From positions 1-9,163 of the forward strand of contig JAFGGR010000016.1 of NCBI GenBank assembly GCA_016930475.1: a stretch of 9,163 nucleotides of DNA. Direction: 5' to 3'. How positions within the stretch are numbered: the stretch's first letter is position 1; every line of letters starts with the position of its first letter. Under the pieces are notes generated by a model. It worked only from the letters and a program-made list of their open reading frames with translations. It did not search any database and had not been told where the DNA came from. Position numbers and translations under genes: made by a program. This DNA comes from Clostridiales bacterium (GTDB lineage: Bacteria; Bacillota; Clostridia; Saccharofermentanales; Saccharofermentanaceae). This document shows, piece after piece, positions 5,118-9,163 of this stretch.

Positions 5118-5122
5118 CCCCC
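5118..5122 (-). promoter_or_regulatory. Ribosome binding site that decides a TTG start
   Basis: On the minus strand GGAAGGGGGAATGGACC precedes TTG at 5109; the GGGGG core is 8 bases from that codon. The alternative GTG at 5136 has no purine-rich site upstream. The ATGs between them are in other frames. This supports TTG initiation for the AraC-type gene. Confidence 0.55.
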
Positions 5123-5226
5123 TTCCATGAGTCCACAATACCGTTTTATCGGGCGATGCACCCGACAATTTGTGCGATGATTTGTCCGGTCGAAGAGGCG
5201 GACCATCTTATAACGGCGTTCTCCCG

Positions 5227-5856
5227 CTAAAACGCGTTCAGGTACTCCTGTACCGCATTTACGAGTTTTCCGACATGAAGCCCGTCGACGAAGGAATGAT
5301 GCGCCTGCACGGAAAATGGCAGAATCAGCCTTCCGTCGCGCTCAAAGTATTTGCCCCAGTCGATCATCGGCGTCGCCTGATCCTTACGACCCGAATTCGT
5401 GTGCGAGATATGCGTAAAGGAGATCCACGGGATCGGTGAGAAAATAAATACATCGTTTCCAATCGGACCGGTGAAGTATTCCTTTTGCTCTTCCGCCGTC
5501 GTCGCGGCCGCACCGACGTATTCCTCCATTGTCTCTTTCATTGGGACAGTGACCACCTTGAACAATTCCGTTTCCGTATTCATATAACTGAACGAAGTGT
5601 CGATTCGATCGAAAAGCACCACCTTTCCGTCGACGAATCGATACCGGAACTCCTCGATCTCATTGGCGCATTTCGCGACCGCGAAAATCATCGGGAAGGT
5701 AAACGGCAAGCCCCGTGCGCGAAGCTTTTCGCGAAAATTCGTTATGTCGAGTTCGGTCGACACGCAAAAGGAAGGCTCGATATAATCTCTGAAAATCGCG
5801 CAGTGAACCGCCCGCTTCCACGTGCTTTCATCAATTGGCGTGAATGGATTACTCAT
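5227..5856 (-). CDS. Chloramphenicol acetyltransferase-family enzyme (CatA type)
   Basis: A 209-residue protein close to the family's usual 213-220. CAT enzymes are cytoplasmic trimers that use acetyl-CoA to acetylate the 3-hydroxyl of chloramphenicol. Family features in order: FTPIDESTWKRAVHCAIF at residues 5-22, SFCVSTELDIT at 29-39, FTFPMIFAVAKCANEI, FSPIPWISFTHISH at 139-152, and the catalytic motif HHSFVDG at 186-192, with H187 as general base and D191 as the conserved structural Asp. All key residues are present. The sequence is clearly diverged from the classical plasmid proteins I know (for example SFVDG where the usual form is SVCDG), so activity on chloramphenicol itself is not assured; another alcohol acceptor is possible. 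The ATG has GGGAGAGG 4-5 bases upstream. It is followed on the same strand by the AraC/GyrI regulator. Confidence 0.88.
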   Translation of the reverse strand: MSNPFTPIDESTWKRAVHCAIFRDYIEPSFCVSTELDITNFREKLRARGLPFTFPMIFAVAKCANEIEEFRYRFVDGKVVLFDRIDTSFSYMNTETELFKVVTVPMKETMEEYVGAAATTAEEQKEYFTGPIGNDVFIFSPIPWISFTHISHTNSGRKDQATPMIDWGKYFERDGRLILPFSVQAHHSFVDGLHVGKLVNAVQEYLNAF

Positions 5857-5894
5857 ACGACCTCTCCCTCAGATCAGAAGACTTTCACAAGAAG

Positions 5895-5903
5895 ATTGTA
5901 TCA
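5895..5903 (-). promoter_or_regulatory. Extended -10 promoter for the acetyltransferase gene
   Basis: On the minus strand TGATACAAT combines a TG extended -10 with TACAAT (5 of 6 to consensus), about 40 bases upstream of the start at 5856. The -35 region 16 bases further upstream is poor (GCTACA), as expected for extended -10 promoters. It lies in the 157-bp gap downstream of the large PEP-binding gene, so the acetyltransferase is probably transcribed on its own. Confidence 0.5.
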
Positions 5904-5919
5904 TCAAAAGCAGATATGT

Positions 5920-5983
5920 AGCATCGCCTTTGGGTGTCGGGAGATCATCGAGAACATCGGTGTATGTGTCACTGTGCGATGCT
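5920..5983. other. Long-range 8-bp inverted repeat upstream of the acetyltransferase gene
   Basis: AGCATCGC (5920-5927) and GCGATGCT (5976-5983) are exact inverted copies separated by 48 bases, between the stop of the PEP-binding gene and the -10 candidate of the acetyltransferase gene. No T-run follows on either strand. It could be the base of a 3'-end structure for the upstream gene or a two-site operator. Chance occurrence is not excluded. Confidence 0.25.
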
Positions 5984-6013
5984 CTTCAACCCGTAAGAAC
6001 GTCGACCTTCGCC

Positions 6014-8587
6014 CTATCCGCAAGTCACGGTTTGAGAAAAAATATCCGAATAAAGTTCCATGCCGTTTGTTTCCACTACACGGATCACGTCCTTATACCC
6101 CGAGGCGCTCGGGAGCAGGCGGTCGAGAAGATTTTCGCGCGTCCGGATCAACTCGGGGCGAAAAGTCACCCCTTCCCGACCGTCGAAAATCGCCGCGTAG
6201 AAAATCCCGGTCTCAACAAGATCCTGGAAAAAATGGCTTCCGTACGAGAGCTCGGGAACAAAACCCGCTTCGGGAGACGAAACCTCGCAGATCACGGACA
6301 TCCGGTTGATCTCCGAGAAACGGACCGGCACCCCGAGCGAAGGCGTCGTCGTGCCCCATCGACCCGGTCCGATCAGAAGCACGTTTTTCCCATCCATACC
6401 GGCGTTCAACTCTCCGATCTTACGTGCGATCTCGTACTTGTCACGCTCGGACAGACCGGCGTAAGCGCAGGCTTCCACGTCAATCACATAGTCGATTGGA
6501 AGCCGGACGTTGCCGCCCATGAAGTTCCCGTGAGATTCGAACAGCAAATTATCGCGGACGATCCCAGTTTTTTCGATCGAGCGGCCGAGACCTCTCGTTT
6601 GAAGCGGTCGGCATTGCAGAAGATTGACCGCAAACAAACCGTCGTTTCCGAAGTTCGCCGTAAACTCGATGTCAACGGGATACTCATAGACTTCGGATAA
6701 GATCGAAAGCATCTCCCTCATTACAAGCGGGAAATCGGTCTTCTCCAGAAGCTTACGGAAATCAAAAATCCGCGGCACTTTTTGAGAAACAGCCCCCCGC
6801 TCCCGAAGCCGACGGATCGTATCGTGGTCGATCGAGCCGAACAAATCCGGATCTGCTTTGATTTCACCGTCGAAAAGCACTTCCAGATCCACGCTAGTCA
6901 GCGCGTTCTCCCGAAAAGAGATCACATCCGCCTTGTGCTGAGAGTACATCTTCCGATCTTCGTGCTCCATCGGAGATATACGCTCCGGACGATCAAGCGT
7001 AACAATCCTCGCGTAGTCACTGCCCGATCGGTCGACCGCCCGCGTTCCGAGACCAAAAACCAATCTTAGCATCCCCGCGGCCATGTCGATATCCGAATCC
7101 CAGACATACAGATTAGATGAGTTTCCGACCCCGGCAACATGCGGGAAAAAATACTCTCCGTACCGATCGCCGGAAACGCGTTGTACGAGGATCGCCATCT
7201 GCTCATCCCGGTCAAACAGCCCCCGGTTCATCCGGTACTCGAGCGCATCCTCGTTCATTGTGCTCGCGTAGATCGATCGAACCGCCTGTTCGAACGCTTC
7301 GTAACGTTCCTCGGGTGTTCCCTGATTCGCACAAAAGACACTCTCGTATTTTCCCGCGAACGCGTTCCCAAAATTATCCTCGAGCAGAGAACTGGAACGA
7401 ACAATGATCGGTGATTGACCGAAATGCTCCAGGAGCTGATAGAACTGTTCCCGGATATCCTTCGGGAAAGATCCCTGCAGGAGCTTTTCCCGAAGCTCGG
7501 AGGCATACCGGAAGTAGCCCTCCTCGGTTTTTTGGCGAATTCGCAGTCTCCACCAGCCGTTCGTAACAATATACGTATAGAAAATATCCGCACCGAGATA
7601 AAAAGAGTCGTGCGGCTCCGGAATCGGAGTATGCCGATTGTGACTCTCGATTTTTAATATCGCCCGCGCCAGAAGCAAACCTACACTCTTCCCGCCGATC
7701 AGTCCGGTACCGATGACCCTGGACGCAATATCCAGAATATCTCCGAGCGAAAAATACCGATCACACAGCGAGAAAATTCGCGAATTCGATCCGATCAGCA
7801 TCCGCATCAAGAGTTTCTTGAACTCTTCCTGCTCTTCTGCCGATGCGCCGAGAGCCTCCCTTGCCATTCGCAACGTGGCATTCCAATGGTCCGGTCGGTC
7901 GCCGGGCCTTGTTATATTTCCGAAAAGTTCCACTGCTTCGGAACTTGCGGTAATACAAACCGCTTCATCGCCTTGGATTCGGTGCGGGAGAAACATCGTG
8001 GGCGAATACCGCTCCCACACTTTAAGCGGATGAACATATATATTCCCGTTCACGCGATACAGATCCAATAGAAGCTGTGTCGTCTCTCGAATCCCCGCCA
8101 CGGTGCTGAATGTGTGCGCGTTCCTGCGAATCGCGAAATAAGCAAGCGTATCCAACTCGAAAAGATACGGGCACGTTACCTTGAAGAAATTCCCGATCAT
8201 CAGATCGGAATACCAATATCGAAGAAGGTCCGTCAGGCAATCAAAAACATAGAAGGCGCGCATACCCGCTTCCCGTACGATATGATGTATTTCGGTCGCG
8301 AAAAATTCAAAACCCTTTTCCGGATCCACAAGGATCGTCCGGATATCGGGGAAATCTTCGAACAGCGGAGGGTGATCTCCGAATCGAACATAGATCAAAT
8401 CACGATGATCCCTCCGCGCCTGTTCAACGTACGGCCGAGCCATCTCGATATAATCAGAGATCGAATCGACCTGCCAGACTACGTTATCCCCCAAGCGAAG
8501 ATCGTCAATCGCCTGATCTAATCCGATTAATCCGGTGCTGACTCTTTTATTTAATTGTTCCACGAAAACTACCCGCCTGACTCTCAC
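6014..8587 (-). CDS. PEP/pyruvate-binding (PPDK N-domain) protein with degenerate KaiC-like N-terminus
   Basis: An 857-residue cytoplasmic protein. Residues ~13-200 resemble a KaiC/RecA-like domain (RVSTGLIGLDQAIDDLRLGD, then NVVWQVDS at 35-42) but lack the GK[S/T] of a Walker A loop, so NTP hydrolysis there is unlikely. Residues ~290-665 are the ATP-grasp-like nucleotide-binding domain of PEP synthase and pyruvate phosphate dikinase: GGKSVGLLL at 298-306, VRSSSLLEDNFGNAFAGKY at 396-414, FGLGTRAVDRSGSDYARI around 511-528, and LLQCRPLQT at 656-664. Residues ~685-815 are a C-terminal domain with LIGPGRWGTTTPSLGVPV (738-755) and GSHFFQDL (783-790), seen in a subset of PEP-synthase-like proteins. 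The phosphohistidine swivel (TSHAAI-type) and PEP-binding barrel are absent, so a complete PEP synthase reaction is not expected. The GTG at 8587 (AGGAA upstream) or the GTG at 8563 (AGGCGGG upstream) could be the start; 8563 better fits the domain boundary. Confidence 0.85.
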   Translation of the reverse strand: MRVRRVVFVEQLNKRVSTGLIGLDQAIDDLRLGDNVVWQVDSISDYIEMARPYVEQARRDHRDLIYVRFGDHPPLFEDFPDIRTILVDPEKGFEFFATEIHHIVREAGMRAFYVFDCLTDLLRYWYSDLMIGNFFKVTCPYLFELDTLAYFAIRRNAHTFSTVAGIRETTQLLLDLYRVNGNIYVHPLKVWERYSPTMFLPHRIQGDEAVCITASSEAVELFGNITRPGDRPDHWNATLRMAREALGASAEEQEEFKKLLMRMLIGSNSRIFSLCDRYFSLGDILDIASRVIGTGLIGGKSVGLLLARAILKIESHNRHTPIPEPHDSFYLGADIFYTYIVTNGWWRLRIRQKTEEGYFRYASELREKLLQGSFPKDIREQFYQLLEHFGQSPIIVRSSSLLEDNFGNAFAGKYESVFCANQGTPEERYEAFEQAVRSIYASTMNEDALEYRMNRGLFDRDEQMAILVQRVSGDRYGEYFFPHVAGVGNSSNLYVWDSDIDMAAGMLRLVFGLGTRAVDRSGSDYARIVTLDRPERISPMEHEDRKMYSQHKADVISFRENALTSVDLEVLFDGEIKADPDLFGSIDHDTIRRLRERGAVSQKVPRIFDFRKLLEKTDFPLVMREMLSILSEVYEYPVDIEFTANFGNDGLFAVNLLQCRPLQTRGLGRSIEKTGIVRDNLLFESHGNFMGGNVRLPIDYVIDVEACAYAGLSERDKYEIARKIGELNAGMDGKNVLLIGPGRWGTTTPSLGVPVRFSEINRMSVICEVSSPEAGFVPELSYGSHFFQDLVETGIFYAAIFDGREGVTFRPELIRTRENLLDRLLPSASGYKDVIRVVETNGMELYSDIFSQTVTCG

Positions 8588-8649
8588 CGAAATTTCCTGC
8601 GGATGACCTCGTTGTCATATGCAAAAACGATTGGGACCTCTCCCTTTGA

Positions 8650-8679
8650 ATTATACCTTTTTCATCTGCCTTCGGGCAA
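8650..8679 (-). promoter_or_regulatory. Promoter for the PEP/pyruvate-binding protein gene
   Basis: On the minus strand TTGCCC (8674-8679) and a perfect TATAAT (8650-8655) are separated by 18 bases, about 60 bases before the gene's start. The -35 overlaps a TGCC-TTCG-GGCA mini-hairpin at 8668-8679. This shows that the gene has its own promoter rather than depending on the upstream aminotransferase gene. Confidence 0.65.
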
Positions 8680-8705
8680 TAACACCGGGTATAGTATTTG
8701 TGACA

Positions 8706-8721
8706 GAGCAAGCGCTTTCTC
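8706..8721. promoter_or_regulatory. 16-bp near-palindrome upstream of the promoter, possible operator
   Basis: GAGCAAGCGCTTTCTC is palindromic at 14 of 16 positions, with a perfect AAGCGCTT core. It lies between the stop of the aminotransferase-like gene (8733) and the -35 of the next gene (8679). The position suits an activator site or an operator. It has no T-run and is too short for a terminator. Confidence 0.35.
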
Positions 8722-8732
8722 AATCTTCCGTC

Positions 8733-9163
8733 TTAAAGGATCCCCTCCGGCGAGCCGATCTCACCGTCCAACAGTCTCTGGATCACAGTCAGGCCCTTAT
8801 GCAATTCTTGCCTGTTCTCGGCACCGCTCAGTGAAATTCGAATATAATTCGGAGGCACCGACCCTCCGACCGCGAATTTTTCCGAGGACACGATGTTGAC
8901 GCCGAACTCGGCCGCCGACTTTTCGAATTCCGCAGAGGCGTGCTCATCGGGCAACCGCAGCCAAAGAAACATGCTGTCCTTCTCGTAACGGTACTCATAC
9001 CCATTCAGGACCGATTCCGCGATCGCCGCCCGCTCGCGGATCTCGCCGATCTTGCGCGCGATAATCTCATCCGCAATCCCCTCTTCGATGCACGTACACA
9101 CGATCTCGGCGTTTAGTGAAGGCGCCATCCACATCGTGTCGACGACCGCCTGCGCGATCCGGC
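8733..9163 (-). CDS. PLP-dependent aminotransferase-fold protein, MocR-like, N-terminus cut by the window edge
   Basis: The minus-strand frame is open from the right edge to TAA at 8733-8735, giving about 143 C-terminal residues (first legible residues RIAQAVVDTMWMAPSLNAEIV); an internal ATG is not the true start. It matches the end of the class I/II aminotransferase fold as found in GntR/MocR regulators and related enzymes: the helix after the PLP-lysine region, ARKIGEIRERAAIAESVL, a Trp-rich strand (SMFLWLRLP), then FGVNIVSSEKFAVGG and YIRISLSG. The Arg of that last motif corresponds to the substrate-carboxylate-binding Arg of the family. The catalytic Lys and any DNA-binding domain lie outside the window, so regulator versus plain aminotransferase cannot be settled; the MWMAP and FAVGG motifs lean to MocR. 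No clear terminator follows. Confidence 0.75.
   Translation of the reverse strand, partial: RIAQAVVDTMWMAPSLNAEIVCTCIEEGIADEIIARKIGEIRERAAIAESVLNGYEYRYEKDSMFLWLRLPDEHASAEFEKSAAEFGVNIVSSEKFAVGGSVPPNYIRISLSGAENRQELHKGLTVIQRLLDGEIGSPEGIL

Noticed and set aside
5485..6700. Long plus-strand ORFs across the CAT and PEP-binding genes
   Set aside because: They are antisense to two well-supported genes and have no ribosome binding site or recognisable domain.

Overview
The window looks like chromosomal DNA of a Gram-positive-type (Bacillota, probably Clostridia-like) bacterium of moderate GC content. Supporting signs are strong purine-rich ribosome binding sites before most genes, a lipobox lipoprotein, an HTH_3/DUF5680 regulator, an AraC regulator with a GyrI-like domain, a CatA-type acetyltransferase and a MocR-like aminotransferase. 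The exact taxon cannot be fixed from the sequence alone. No rRNA, tRNA, CRISPR array, transposase or phage gene was recognised.

Layout. Positions 1-376 (minus) hold most of a GNAT acetyltransferase that runs off the left edge. It is divergent from a plus-strand trio: an HTH/DUF5680 regulator (696-1364), a DUF3887-like lipoprotein (1468-1932) and the YccF membrane protein (2033-2398). From 2446 to the right edge every recognised gene is on the minus strand: uppP undecaprenyl-diphosphatase (2446-3288), a possible 59-residue ORF just upstream of it (3307-3486), an AraC/GyrI-type regulator (4252-5109), a chloramphenicol acetyltransferase-family enzyme (5227-5856), a large PEP/pyruvate-binding-domain protein with a degenerate KaiC-like N-terminus (6014-8587), and the C-terminal part of a MocR/aminotransferase protein (8733-9163, cut by the right edge).

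The most unusual stretch is the gene-poor interval from about 3490 to 4250. It contains three tandem 74-75 bp units, each with a 12-bp-stem palindrome and a conserved loop. It then has two copies of an unrelated palindrome (ATACCGACTAAA/TTTAGTCGGTAT) also set 74 bp apart, four further short perfect dyads, a terminator-like hairpin and three G/C homopolymer runs of 8-9. The tetramer GATC, about 18 per kb in the first 2.5 kb by hand count, nearly vanishes there (2 in about 760 bp). The interval therefore looks compositionally and structurally distinct from its surroundings. It may be a mobile or repeat-derived insertion, or a structured-RNA locus.

Functional themes. The AraC/GyrI regulator and the acetyltransferase are neighbours on one strand and could form a drug-sensing and drug-modifying pair (inference). 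UppP recycles the C55 lipid carrier for wall synthesis. The remaining genes look like independent single-gene units with their own promoters.
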